NCBI GenBank assembly: GCA_005888335.1
Contig: VAWY01000041.1
Location: 1 to 14,738, forward strand
Reading direction: 5' to 3'
DNA length: 14,738 nt
Source of the DNA: Actinomycetota bacterium
GTDB lineage: Bacteria > Actinomycetota > Thermoleophilia > Solirubrobacterales > Solirubrobacteraceae
Positions within the stretch are counted from its first letter, which is position 1. Each line of letters opens with the position of its first letter. Under the pieces are notes generated by a model. It was not told the origin of the DNA. It saw only the letters and a program-made list of their open reading frames with translations, and did not search any database. The translations under genes and the position numbers were made by a program. Below, one piece after another: positions 6,662 through 13,668 of this stretch.

Positions 6662-8970
6662 TGGCGCGAGCGGAGACGGCCAGCCGGCCGACGAGTGGCG
6701 GCGCCGGGGCTGCGGGCCCGGTCGTCGTGCTCGCCGACGCGCGCACGCCGACCGAGCGGGAGCTGATCGCCGGGTGGGCGCGCGCCGAGCGTCCCGGCGC
6801 CGAGCTGATCGACTGCGACGACCCCGCGCTCGCGGCCCGGCTGGAGCGCGGCGACGACCCGTCGGTGGAGCCGGTGCGCGTCACGTGGCTGCCGCGCGAG
6901 CGCGACGGCGATCGCCGCGTGCACACGGCCGACCTGCTGGCGCTGACCAACCCGCACCGGCCGTGGGCCCCGCTGCAGGCGCGGATCGCGCGCCGCGACC
7001 CCGATCGCGCGCGTGTGACCGCGGGTGAGCCGGCGACGCTGAGCGATCTGCGCGCCCGCTTCCGCGACGAGGTTGGCGGCGGCCCGGACGGCTTCGGCGC
7101 GTTCGTCGCGCGACAGGCGACGCTCGCCGTCGAGCGCGCCGAGCGCCAGGTGATCGGCGATCGCTACAAGGTCCCGCGGCTGGTCGCCGAGCAGCTCACC
7201 GCCTCGGCGGGCTTCCGCGAGCGCGTCGGCGAGCTGGCCGACCGCCTCGGTCGTCCCGCCGACGCCGTCCTCGCCGAGGCGGCCGGCGGCCTGCAGGAGC
7301 TCGCGGCCGTCCAGAGCCGGCTGGTCATCGACGTCTACCGCACGGTGATGGGGCCGCTGCACAAGCGCGCATGGAACGTGCGCGTGGACGACGCCGGCCT
7401 GGAGGCCCTGCGCGAGCTCAACCGCCACCACGCGCTGGTGTTCTTGCCGTCGCACCGGTCCTACGCCGATCCCCTCGTCCTCGGGCAGGTCCTCGACGAA
7501 CGCGGCTTTCCGCCCAACCACACGCTGGGCGGCGCCAACATGAGCTTCTGGCCGCTCGGGCCGCTGGCTCGCCGGTCGGGGATGATCTTCATCCGCCGCT
7601 CGTTTCGCGACGACGAGGTCTACAAGCTCGCCATCCGCGAGTACTTCGGCTACCTGGCCGCCAAGCGCTTCAACCTCGAGTGGTACATCGAGGGCGGCCG
7701 CTCGCGCACGGGCAAGCTGCGTGCGCCGCGCTATGGGCTGCTGCGCTACCTCATCGACGCCGTCGAGGCGCGCCGGACGGACGACGTCTACCTCGTGCCG
7801 GTGGCGATCACCTACGACCAGCTCGCCGAGGTGGGGCTGATGGCGGCCGAGGAGCGCGGCGCCAAGAAGCAGGCCGAGGGACTGGGGTGGCTGGCGGGCT
7901 ACGCGCGGGCCCAGCAGCGCGCCATCGGGACGGTCGACGTGCGCTTCGGCGAGGCGCTTTCCCTGGCCGAGCGCCTGGACGCGGGGCGCGCCGCCGGGGC
8001 GCCGCGCACGCGGACGATGCAGAAGGTCGCCTTCGAGGTCTGCGACGGGATCAACCGCGTGACGGCGATCGTGCCGACGTCGCTGGTCGCGCTTGCCCTG
8101 CTCGGCGTCGAGGGGCGCGCGCTGACGTTGCCGGAGGTCCAGGCGCTGCTCGCTCCACTGCTCGACTACGTCGACGCGCGCGCGCTGCCGGTGTCCGGCG
8201 GCGTCGCGCCGCTGCGCCGCGACCCGGCGGTGCGCGCGACGCTCGACCGGCTCGCCGGGGCGGGCGTGGTGACCGCGTACGCGGACGGCACCGAGCCGGT
8301 CTTCACGATCCAGCCCGATCGCCACCACGTCGCCGCCTTCTATCGCAACAGCGCGATCCACTGGTTCGTCAACCGCGCGATCGTCGAGCTCGCGACGCTG
8401 CACGCGGCCGAGTGCGACTCCGCCGACCCCCTCGACGACGCGTGGCACGAGGCGCTGCGCCTGCGCGAGCTGCTCGTGCACGAGTTCTTCTTCGCCGACA
8501 AGCGCGTCTTCTCCGACCAGCTCGAGGCCGAGACCGGGCTGCTCGATCCGGGGTGGCGGGCGCGGACCGGGTCGCCTGAGCAGGCGCAGGCCATGCTCGA
8601 GGACACGGGTTTCCTGCTCGCCCACCGCGTCCTGCGTCCCTTCCTGGAGGGCTACCTCGTCGTCGCCGATCGCCTCGCGGCGCGCGACCCGCGCGAGCCG
8701 ATCGAGGAACCGCGCTTCCTCGACGAGTGCCGGGCCGTCGGCGGGCAGTGGCTGCTCCAGCGCCGGCTGCACTCGCCCGAGTCGGTGTCACGTGAGCTGT
8801 TCGCGACCGCGCTGCGACTGGCACGGCACCGCGACCTCGTCGACCCGGGCCGCGAGGAGGTCGCCGAGCGTCGCCGCGAGTTCCTCGCCGAGGTCCGGGG
8901 CGCGGTCGAGCACACGACGACGATCGCCGAGCTCGACGAGCGCTCGCGAGAGGCGCGCGGCGATGCATGA
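6661..8970 (+). CDS. plsB: Glycerol-3-phosphate 1-O-acyltransferase (PlsB family)
   Basis: 769 residues, close to the usual PlsB length of about 800. It should acylate glycerol-3-phosphate at position 1 to lysophosphatidate, at the inner membrane face. The acyltransferase blocks appear in order: L-P-S-H-R-S-Y-A-D with catalytic H265 and D270; G-G-A-N-M-S-F-W-P-L-G then F-I-R-R-S-F; E-G-G-R-S-R-T-G-K at 344-352; and V-Y-L-V-P-V-A-I-T-Y-D. The long N- and C-terminal extensions match bacterial PlsB, not the shorter PlsC. A GTG immediately before the ATG (6658) is an equally possible start. The stop overlaps the start of the HAD-PlsC gene by 8 bp, so the two are surely co-transcribed. The order plsB, HAD-PlsC, WS/DGAT recalls the Rv2482c-Rv2484c cluster of Mycobacterium tuberculosis. 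Confident call. Confidence 0.96.
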   Translation: MARAETASRPTSGGAGAAGPVVVLADARTPTERELIAGWARAERPGAELIDCDDPALAARLERGDDPSVEPVRVTWLPRERDGDRRVHTADLLALTNPHRPWAPLQARIARRDPDRARVTAGEPATLSDLRARFRDEVGGGPDGFGAFVARQATLAVERAERQVIGDRYKVPRLVAEQLTASAGFRERVGELADRLGRPADAVLAEAAGGLQELAAVQSRLVIDVYRTVMGPLHKRAWNVRVDDAGLEALRELNRHHALVFLPSHRSYADPLVLGQVLDERGFPPNHTLGGANMSFWPLGPLARRSGMIFIRRSFRDDEVYKLAIREYFGYLAAKRFNLEWYIEGGRSRTGKLRAPRYGLLRYLIDAVEARRTDDVYLVPVAITYDQLAEVGLMAAEERGAKKQAEGLGWLAGYARAQQRAIGTVDVRFGEALSLAERLDAGRAAGAPRTRTMQKVAFEVCDGINRVTAIVPTSLVALALLGVEGRALTLPEVQALLAPLLDYVDARALPVSGGVAPLRRDPAVRATLDRLAGAGVVTAYADGTEPVFTIQPDRHHVAAFYRNSAIHWFVNRAIVELATLHAAECDSADPLDDAWHEALRLRELLVHEFFFADKRVFSDQLEAETGLLDPGWRARTGSPEQAQAMLEDTGFLLAHRVLRPFLEGYLVVADRLAARDPREPIEEPRFLDECRAVGGQWLLQRRLHSPESVSRELFATALRLARHRDLVDPGREEVAERRREFLAEVRGAVEHTTTIAELDERSREARGDA

Positions 8971-10417
8971 CGCGCTGACCGGCCCGATCCTGCGCGGGCC
9001 CGCGGGTCCGGAGATCGGCGCGTTCTTCGACTTCGACGGGACGCTGATCCACGGCTTCTCGGCGGGCGCCTTCTATCGCGACCGCTTCCGCCGGCTGGAC
9101 ATCGGGCCGACCGAGGCGGCGCGGACGCTGCTGCTCGGGCTGCGCGGGGTGACCGGTGACGACGCCTTCGAGCGCTTCATGGCCGTGGCGCTGCAGGCTT
9201 TCGCCGGGCGCTCGGAGGACGAGATGGAAGAGCTCGGCGAGCGGCTCTTCGTGCAGGAGATCGCCGGGTCGATCTACCCGGAGGCATGGTCGCTGGTGCA
9301 GGCGCACCGGCTCATGGGCCACACCGTCGTGCTGGCCTCGTCCGCCACGCGGTTCCAGGCCGGACCGCTGGCGCGCGAGCTGGACATCGAGCACGTGCTG
9401 ACCTCGCCGCTGGAGAGCGAGGACGGGATCCTCACCGGCCGCGCAGGCGGGCCGCTCTTGTGGGGCTCGGGCAAGGCGGAGGCGGTCCGGGCCTTCGCGG
9501 CCGAGCACGGTGTCGACCTCGCGCGCTCCTACGCCTACTCCAACGGCGACGAAGACCTCCCGTTCCTAGAGGCCGTCGGCCATCCGCGACCCGTCAACCC
9601 GGAGGGCAAGCTCGCGCGCGTCGCCGCCGAGCGCGGCTGGCCCGCCCGGACGTTCCCCTCGCGCGCGCGGCCCGGGCTGTTGACGATGGCGCGGACGGCG
9701 GCGCTCTACGGCGGGATGTTCGCCGGCATCGGTGCCGGGGTGGCCGTCGGGCTGGTCAACCGCTCGCGCCGCCAGGCAATCGACGTGGCCGCCGCGCTGA
9801 CCGGCGACCTCGGCCTGGCGCTGGCCGGCGTCGACGTCCGCCTGCAGGGCGCCGAGCACCTGTGGTCCGCCCGGCCGGCGGTGTTCATCTTCAACCACCA
9901 GTCACAGCTGGACATGCCGCTGATGTGCAAGCTGCTGCACGGCGGCTTCACCGGCGTCGCCAAGGCCGAGCTGCGCCGGACGCCGGTCTGGGGCCAGCTG
10001 TTCGCGCTCGGCGGCGTGGCCTTCGTCGACCGCGGCGACACCGCCCAGGCCAAGCAGGCGCTCGAGCCCGCCGTCCAGAAGCTGCGCGAGGGCGTCTCGC
10101 TGGTCATCGCGCCCGAGGGGACGCGCTCGAACACCCCGCGGCTGGGACGCTTCAAGAAGGGCGCCTTCCACGTGGCGATGCAGGCCGAGGTGCCCATCGT
10201 GCCGATCGTCATCCGCAACGCCGGCGCGGCGATGTGGCGCGGATCGAGGACCGTCCGCCCGACAACCGTCGACGTCTGCGCGCACCCGCCGATCGACGTC
10301 TCGGACTGGACGGTCGCCGAGCTCGACGACCGCGTCGCGGAGGTGCGCCGGTTGTACCTCGACACGCTCGCGCGCTGGCCCGGGTCCCCGGCGGCTCGCC
10401 TGAGGGCGGTGCGATGA
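8963..10417 (+). CDS. plsC: HAD-IB phosphatase / 1-acylglycerol-3-phosphate acyltransferase fusion (mycobacterial PlsC type)
   Basis: 484 residues in two domains. Residues 18-230 form a HAD-IB hydrolase with D-F-D-G-T-L (23-28), A-S-S-A-T, a lysine in G-S-G-K, and S-N-G-D-E-D-L-P (193-200). A hydrophobic, glycine-rich stretch (A-G-I-G-A-G-V-A-V-G) links it to a PlsC domain with N-H-Q-S-Q-L-D (H312, D317), F-V-D-R-G-D, P-E-G-T-R-S (E385) and a V-P-I-V-P-I-V-I-R-N block. The PlsC half should acylate lysophosphatidate to phosphatidate. The HAD half might dephosphorylate a lipid or pathway intermediate, but its substrate is not known. The ATG at 8963 matches the HAD N-terminus and overlaps plsB by 8 bp; the stop overlaps the next gene. 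The same fusion occurs in mycobacteria (Rv2483c), which supports a functional set with its neighbours. Confidence 0.95.
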   Translation: MHDALTGPILRGPAGPEIGAFFDFDGTLIHGFSAGAFYRDRFRRLDIGPTEAARTLLLGLRGVTGDDAFERFMAVALQAFAGRSEDEMEELGERLFVQEIAGSIYPEAWSLVQAHRLMGHTVVLASSATRFQAGPLARELDIEHVLTSPLESEDGILTGRAGGPLLWGSGKAEAVRAFAAEHGVDLARSYAYSNGDEDLPFLEAVGHPRPVNPEGKLARVAAERGWPARTFPSRARPGLLTMARTAALYGGMFAGIGAGVAVGLVNRSRRQAIDVAAALTGDLGLALAGVDVRLQGAEHLWSARPAVFIFNHQSQLDMPLMCKLLHGGFTGVAKAELRRTPVWGQLFALGGVAFVDRGDTAQAKQALEPAVQKLREGVSLVIAPEGTRSNTPRLGRFKKGAFHVAMQAEVPIVPIVIRNAGAAMWRGSRTVRPTTVDVCAHPPIDVSDWTVAELDDRVAEVRRLYLDTLARWPGSPAARLRAVR

Positions 10418-11838
10418 TGGCGGCGACCGACATCCAGCCGGGCGCGTGGGGCGCCGAGCGCGAGATGAACGCGCTCGAGGCGTTGATGTGGCGGGCGGAG
10501 GCCGACCCTCGCCTGCGCTCGACGATCATCGCGCTGGAGATCCTCGACCGCGCGCCCGACTGGCGGCGGCTGCGCGACGCGCACGACTGGGGCACGCGCA
10601 TGGTTCCGCGCTTCCGGGCGCGGGTCGTCGAGCCGGCGCTCGGGCTCGGCCCGCCGGTCTGGGCCGTCGATCCCGACTTCGACCTCGCCCGCCACCTGCG
10701 CCGCGAGCGCCTGCCCGCACCCGGCACGATGCGCCAGCTCCTCGACGTCGCCCAGGAGGTCGCCTCGGCGCCGTTCGACCGCGACCGGCCGCCGTGGGAG
10801 GCGGTGCTCGTCGAGGGGCTGGAGGGCGGCCGCGCCGGCTACGTCCTCAAGATGCACCACAGTGCGACCGACGGGCTCGGCGGCATCCAGCTGCTCTCCA
10901 TGCTGCACTCACGCCGCCGCGCGCCGACGCCGGACAAGCCGCAACCACCGGCCCCATCCCCCGAGGCGGCGGGCCGCCGGGACGTGCTGCTGGACAACCT
11001 CGCGGGCGGCGTGCGCGGGCTGCCGGGACAGGCGACCCGCCTCGCCGCCGGTGGCCTGCGCCTCGCCGGCCACACGCTGCGGCGCCCCGACCGCCTGGCG
11101 GCCGACGCGATCTCCTACGCCCGCTCGTTCCAGCGCGTCGCCGGAGCGCCTCCGGCCCCGCCGTCTCCGCTGCTGGCCTCGCGGAGCCTGCGCTGGCGCT
11201 TCGAGGCGCTCGAGGTCCCGCTCGCCGACCTGCGCGCCGCGGCGAAGGCGGTCGGCGCCTCGGTCAACGACGCGTTCGTGACCGCCCTGCTCGGCGCCCT
11301 CGCGCGCTACCACGACGCCTTCGGCGTCCAGATCGCGGCCATGCCGATCGCCATCCCGATCTCGCTGCGCGCCGACGAGCACCCGATGGGCGGCAACCAG
11401 TTCGCGGGGGTGCGCCTGGCCGCGCCGGTCGGCGAACGCGATCCGCGTCGCCGGATCCGCCGCGTACGCGAGCTCGTGCTCACCGCGCGCCACGAGCCCG
11501 CCCTCGACGCGCTCGCGCTGATCGCGCCCGCTCTCGGACGCCTCCCGGCCCCCCTGCTCTCGCGCCTCAGCGGCCAGCTCACCACCGGCAACGACCTGCA
11601 GGCCTCCAACGTTCCCGGCATCGCCTACCCCGTCTACATGGCCGGCGCCCGCATCACCCGCATGTACCCCTTCGGCCCGCTGCCCGGATGCGCTGCGATG
11701 ATCGCGCTGGTCTCGCACAACGGCACCTGCTGCATCGGCGCCAACCTCGACCCCGCCGCCTTCACCGACCCCGAGCTCTTCGCGCGCTGCCTGGTCGAAG
11801 GCTTCGCCGAGGTGCTCGACCTGGGAGCCGGCGGATGA
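10414..11838 (+). CDS. Wax ester synthase / diacylglycerol acyltransferase (WS/DGAT)
   Basis: 474 residues, the usual WS/DGAT length. The catalytic H-H-x-x-x-D-G motif is H-H-S-A-T-D-G at 148-154. N-D-A-F-V-T-A-L-L and P-I-S-L-R then lead to the C-terminal half with A-S-N-V-P-G and a P-F-G-P-L-P-G-C-A-A segment, all family landmarks. It should transfer an acyl group from acyl-CoA to diacylglycerol or a fatty alcohol, making triacylglycerol or wax ester at the membrane or lipid-droplet surface. The start at 10414 (ATGATG) overlaps the HAD-PlsC stop by 4 bp; the second ATG at 10417 is equivalent. It is the last gene of a three-gene lipid-assembly operon and ends 22 bp before a hairpin. Acceptor preference cannot be told from sequence. 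Confidence 0.95.
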   Translation: MMAATDIQPGAWGAEREMNALEALMWRAEADPRLRSTIIALEILDRAPDWRRLRDAHDWGTRMVPRFRARVVEPALGLGPPVWAVDPDFDLARHLRRERLPAPGTMRQLLDVAQEVASAPFDRDRPPWEAVLVEGLEGGRAGYVLKMHHSATDGLGGIQLLSMLHSRRRAPTPDKPQPPAPSPEAAGRRDVLLDNLAGGVRGLPGQATRLAAGGLRLAGHTLRRPDRLAADAISYARSFQRVAGAPPAPPSPLLASRSLRWRFEALEVPLADLRAAAKAVGASVNDAFVTALLGALARYHDAFGVQIAAMPIAIPISLRADEHPMGGNQFAGVRLAAPVGERDPRRRIRRVRELVLTARHEPALDALALIAPALGRLPAPLLSRLSGQLTTGNDLQASNVPGIAYPVYMAGARITRMYPFGPLPGCAAMIALVSHNGTCCIGANLDPAAFTDPELFARCLVEGFAEVLDLGAGG

Positions 11839-11851
11839 ACGGTTACGCCGC

Positions 11852-11880
11852 GAAAGCAAAAGGCCCGCAAACGCGGGCCT
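11852..11880 (-). terminator. Intrinsic terminator after the tRNA-Ser remnant
   Basis: Perfect 8-bp arms AGGCCCGC/GCGGGCCT (11861-11868 and 11873-11880) enclose a four-base loop. On the minus strand the stem is followed by TTTTGCTTTC, a U-rich tail. It is placed three bases after the tRNA 3' end, as expected for a tRNA terminator. The hairpin alone could also slow plus-strand read-through from the WS/DGAT operon, though no T-run follows in that direction. Confidence 0.8.
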
Positions 11881-11883
11881 CAG

Positions 11884-11948
11884 CGGAGGGGGAGGGATTC
11901 GAACCCTCGGTGCAGGGGTTACCCGCACAACGGTTTTCGAGACCGGGC
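11884..11948 (-). pseudogene. 3' fragment of tRNA-Ser (anticodon CGA), probable attachment-site scar
   Basis: On the minus strand the following are intact: anticodon-loop sequence C-T-C-G-A-A-A (anticodon CGA), a long class II variable arm, a perfect T-arm (GAGGG, loop TTCGAAT, CCCTC), the 3' acceptor strand CCCCTCC and discriminator G at 11884. CCA is not encoded. The 5' acceptor strand GGAGGGG and a normal D-arm are absent from the next 100 bases, so this cannot fold as a full tRNA. 3' tRNA segments are the usual product of tyrosine-recombinase integration at tRNA genes. By that geometry the element side lies to the right, toward the toxin-antitoxin pair. An ancient decayed tRNA is the alternative. 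Confidence 0.75.
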
Positions 11949-11991
11949 CGAAGCGGCCGCAATCGCCGATGACAGCTGGAGCCTGCGAGCC

Positions 11992-12012
11992 GGGGGAATG
12001 TGAGGGGGAATG
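11992..12012. repeat. Short direct repeat GGGGGAATG x2 (12-bp period)
   Basis: GGGGGAATG occurs at 11992-12000 and 12004-12012, in the non-coding stretch between the tRNA remnant and the antitoxin promoter. Its function is unknown. It could belong to the recombination region or to a decayed coding end. Apart from this repeat, 11949-12060 shows nothing I can name. Confidence 0.4.
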
Positions 12013-12063
12013 AAATCCCCGGCATCTGATCAAGCCTGCCGCAAACGAAGCCCGAACCGCGTT

Positions 12064-12099
12064 TCACAGAAACTGTGAGACTGTGATACCTGGCACAGT
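12064..12099. promoter_or_regulatory. Cluster of four CTGTG/CACAG half-sites, antitoxin operator overlapping promoter
   Basis: TCACAG-AAA-CTGTGA (12064-12078) is a perfect palindrome. A second one, ACTGTG-N8-CACAGT (12080-12099), follows at once and runs into the GTG start at 12098. A weak promoter, TTCACA (12063-12068) and GATACC (12085-12090), lies inside the cluster. Ribbon-helix-helix antitoxins typically bind such repeated half-sites to repress their own operon; binding here is inferred. Confidence 0.6.
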
Positions 12100-12337
12100 G
12101 AAGAACATCACGGTCTCCATCCCCGACGACGTCTACCGCGAGGCGCGGATTCGCGCGGCCGAGCGCGGCAGCTCAGTCAGCGCGCTTGTCGGCGACTACC
12201 TGCGCTCGCTCTCTGACCGAACGGCCGAGTTCTCGCGACTCGAGGCCCAACAGCGCGAGATCCAGGGCGAAATCACTCGGTTCCGCGCCCGCGACCGCCT
12301 CGACCGCGACGAGATCCACGAACGTGCGGCTCGTTGA
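12098..12337 (+). CDS. VapB-type ribbon-helix-helix antitoxin
   Basis: 79 residues. The N-terminus M-K-N-I-T-V-S-I-P-D-D-V-Y-R-E-A-R is a typical ribbon-helix-helix beta strand plus first helix, and G-S-S-V-S-A-L-V-G-D-Y-L (24-35) forms the second helix. A charged helical tail (about 45-79) would wrap the toxin. It should neutralise the adjacent PIN toxin and repress its own promoter through the CTGTG half-sites. The GTG at 12098 is preferred because it gives the standard family start; an in-frame GTG at 12083 adds five residues. No ribosome site is seen, so leaderless expression is possible. The end overlaps the toxin gene by 14 bp. Confidence 0.88.
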   Translation: MKNITVSIPDDVYREARIRAAERGSSVSALVGDYLRSLSDRTAEFSRLEAQQREIQGEITRFRARDRLDRDEIHERAAR

Positions 12338-12734
12338 CACGAACGTCCTGCTCTACGCGATCTCGCGAGATCCCGAGGAGTCGGGCAAGGCAGAGCGAGC
12401 CACCGCGATCCTCGCGACCGGGGACGTCGGGCTCTCGGTCCAGGTCCTGCAAGAGTTCTACGTCCAGGCGACTCGTGAGAGCCGCCCCGACCCACTCACC
12501 CACAAGCAGGCCGTCGGGCTGGTCGAATCGTTCCTCCGCTTCCCCGTTCAGGAGACCACCAGCGGTGTGATGCTCGCCGACCTGGCCGCGCGCCAGCGCT
12601 TCCTCATCTCCTATTGGGACGCCGCAATCATCGAAGTGGCCCGCGCCCTAGGCTGTGACGTCGTGATCTCCGAGGATCTGAGCGACGGCCAGGACTACAA
12701 CGGAGTGCGCGTCGACAACCCTTTCCGGAGCTAG
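12324..12734 (+). CDS. VapC-type PIN-domain ribonuclease toxin
   Basis: 136 residues, the normal VapC size. The PIN active-site acids are present: D5 in L-V-D-T-N, E44 in L-Q-E-F-Y, D99 in Y-W-D-A, and D118/D121 near S-E-D-L-S-D-G-Q. Expected activity is Mg-dependent cleavage of RNA, classically tRNA or rRNA loops, when the antitoxin is lost; the target cannot be predicted. The GTG at 12324 gives the canonical start M-R-L-V-D-T-N and overlaps the antitoxin end by 14 bp, indicating translational coupling. It lies next to a tRNA-Ser scar and before a convergent gene. The 85 bp after it hold no recognisable feature. Confidence 0.9.
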   Translation: MRLVDTNVLLYAISRDPEESGKAERATAILATGDVGLSVQVLQEFYVQATRESRPDPLTHKQAVGLVESFLRFPVQETTSGVMLADLAARQRFLISYWDAAIIEVARALGCDVVISEDLSDGQDYNGVRVDNPFRS

Positions 12735-12819
12735 GCATCGACCGTCGGGCGTACAACGGCTCACGAGATCTCCCGGAGTGGCCTTGCGGCGCACGCAGAT
12801 CGAAGAACCGCCTCCTCTG

Positions 12820-13668
12820 TCAGCTCGACCGGCACTGTTCCGCGAGCGCTCGCCGCTCTGCGGCTTCGGCGAGCTTGGTGTACAGACCCGCCAGCGCATC
12901 CGGCACGTTGCGTCCTGCGGCCTCGATCGGTGCGGACCCGAGGCGGCGCAAGAGAGCGTCCGGCGCTTCGCCGGCGAGCGGGCTGATGCGCAGATCGGCG
13001 AGCTCAGGACCGCTGTGCCAGAAGGACCGCGTCGCGTCGGTGCCCGGGGCTGCGGCGGACGGGGACGACCGGGACGACTTGGTGCCCGAGCGGCCGCGCC
13101 GCGCTCGCAGACCGTCGAGCAGCTCGTCCTGCGTGCGGCCGCGCCAGGTGAAGATCAGGAACGGATCGGCGTCGAAGCGCTCGGCGAGCAGGTAGTACAC
13201 CGCGGCGATGTGCTTGCAGGGATCCTCAGTGTCGGGGCAGTCGCAGCTCGCCTTCAGATCGGCGTATGAGGCGGGAAACAGCGTCAGCTTGCAATGGGAG
13301 AGCACGTCCTCGATGTCTGGCGGCATGGTGCCGGCAAGCAGCTGGGCCAGTGGCATGGCCTGGGCCGCCATCGCGCGCTCCGCGCGCCGCCATTGGTGCT
13401 CGGACAGGAGCTTCGCGCGGATTCGCACGCGGTAGGGCGTGTAGCGGGTGCCCTGCACCTTGGCGAGCACGATGCCGGGCTCGACCTCGAGCTCGGTGAC
13501 CTGGCCGCCGCACGCGTAGCTGCGCCCGCGTTCCAACCGCGAGCCCACGCCGAAGGCTTCCAGCAGCTCGAGGAAGCGTCGCGACCACCACGTCTGTCCG
13601 TGCTCGCCCGCCGGCAGGCCACCGACCGCCGGCAGCGGACGCACGGGCTCGAGCTCCGCGGCGCTCAT
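12820..13668 (-). CDS. SWIM zinc-finger protein partnered with SNF2 ATPase
   Basis: 282 residues. The SWIM motif C-x-C-x6-C-x-H is C142, C144, C151, H153 in the segment S-C-D-C-P-D-T-E-D-P-C-K-H. The N-terminal W-W-S-R-R-F-L-E-L-L-E and the conserved Y-A-x-G-G-Q-V segment mark the family found beside SNF2 helicases (M. tuberculosis Rv2101-Rv2102 is a similar pair, from memory). A serine/alanine-rich linker (about 190-215) leads to a small C-terminal domain beginning F-W-H-S-G-P-E. The ATG at 13668 shares its A with the SNF2 stop (TGATG), so the two are translationally coupled. It probably binds nucleic acid or protein with the ATPase; the process served is not established. Confidence 0.9.
   Translation of the reverse strand: MSAAELEPVRPLPAVGGLPAGEHGQTWWSRRFLELLEAFGVGSRLERGRSYACGGQVTELEVEPGIVLAKVQGTRYTPYRVRIRAKLLSEHQWRRAERAMAAQAMPLAQLLAGTMPPDIEDVLSHCKLTLFPASYADLKASCDCPDTEDPCKHIAAVYYLLAERFDADPFLIFTWRGRTQDELLDGLRARRGRSGTKSSRSSPSAAAPGTDATRSFWHSGPELADLRISPLAGEAPDALLRRLGSAPIEAAGRNVPDALAGLYTKLAEAAERRALAEQCRSS

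Noticed and set aside
3462..6950. Very long minus-strand open frame (over 1100 codons) opposite pucR and the synthetase-like gene
   Set aside because: Antisense shadow of GC-rich genes. The product is low-complexity Arg/Pro/Ala/His with no domain, and the plus-strand genes in the same region show clear motifs.
6493..8772. Long minus-strand open frame opposite plsB
   Set aside because: Plus-strand PlsB has all acyltransferase motifs. The antisense product has no recognisable motif and arises from GC3 bias.
9286..10413. In-frame upstream extension of the WS/DGAT gene across HAD-PlsC
   Set aside because: The extension is an alternate-frame shadow of HAD-PlsC; WS/DGAT similarity begins just after the ATGATG at 10414.
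11843..12067. Minus-strand small frame across the tRNA remnant
   Set aside because: Its product contains the E-G-S-N-P-S-P-S type string that comes from translating a tRNA T-arm; the region is RNA-derived and not coding.
12735..12819. Gap between the toxin and SWIM genes examined for a terminator or att site
   Set aside because: Only short imperfect repeats of CCGGAG were seen; no convincing hairpin with a T-run or tRNA-like sequence.
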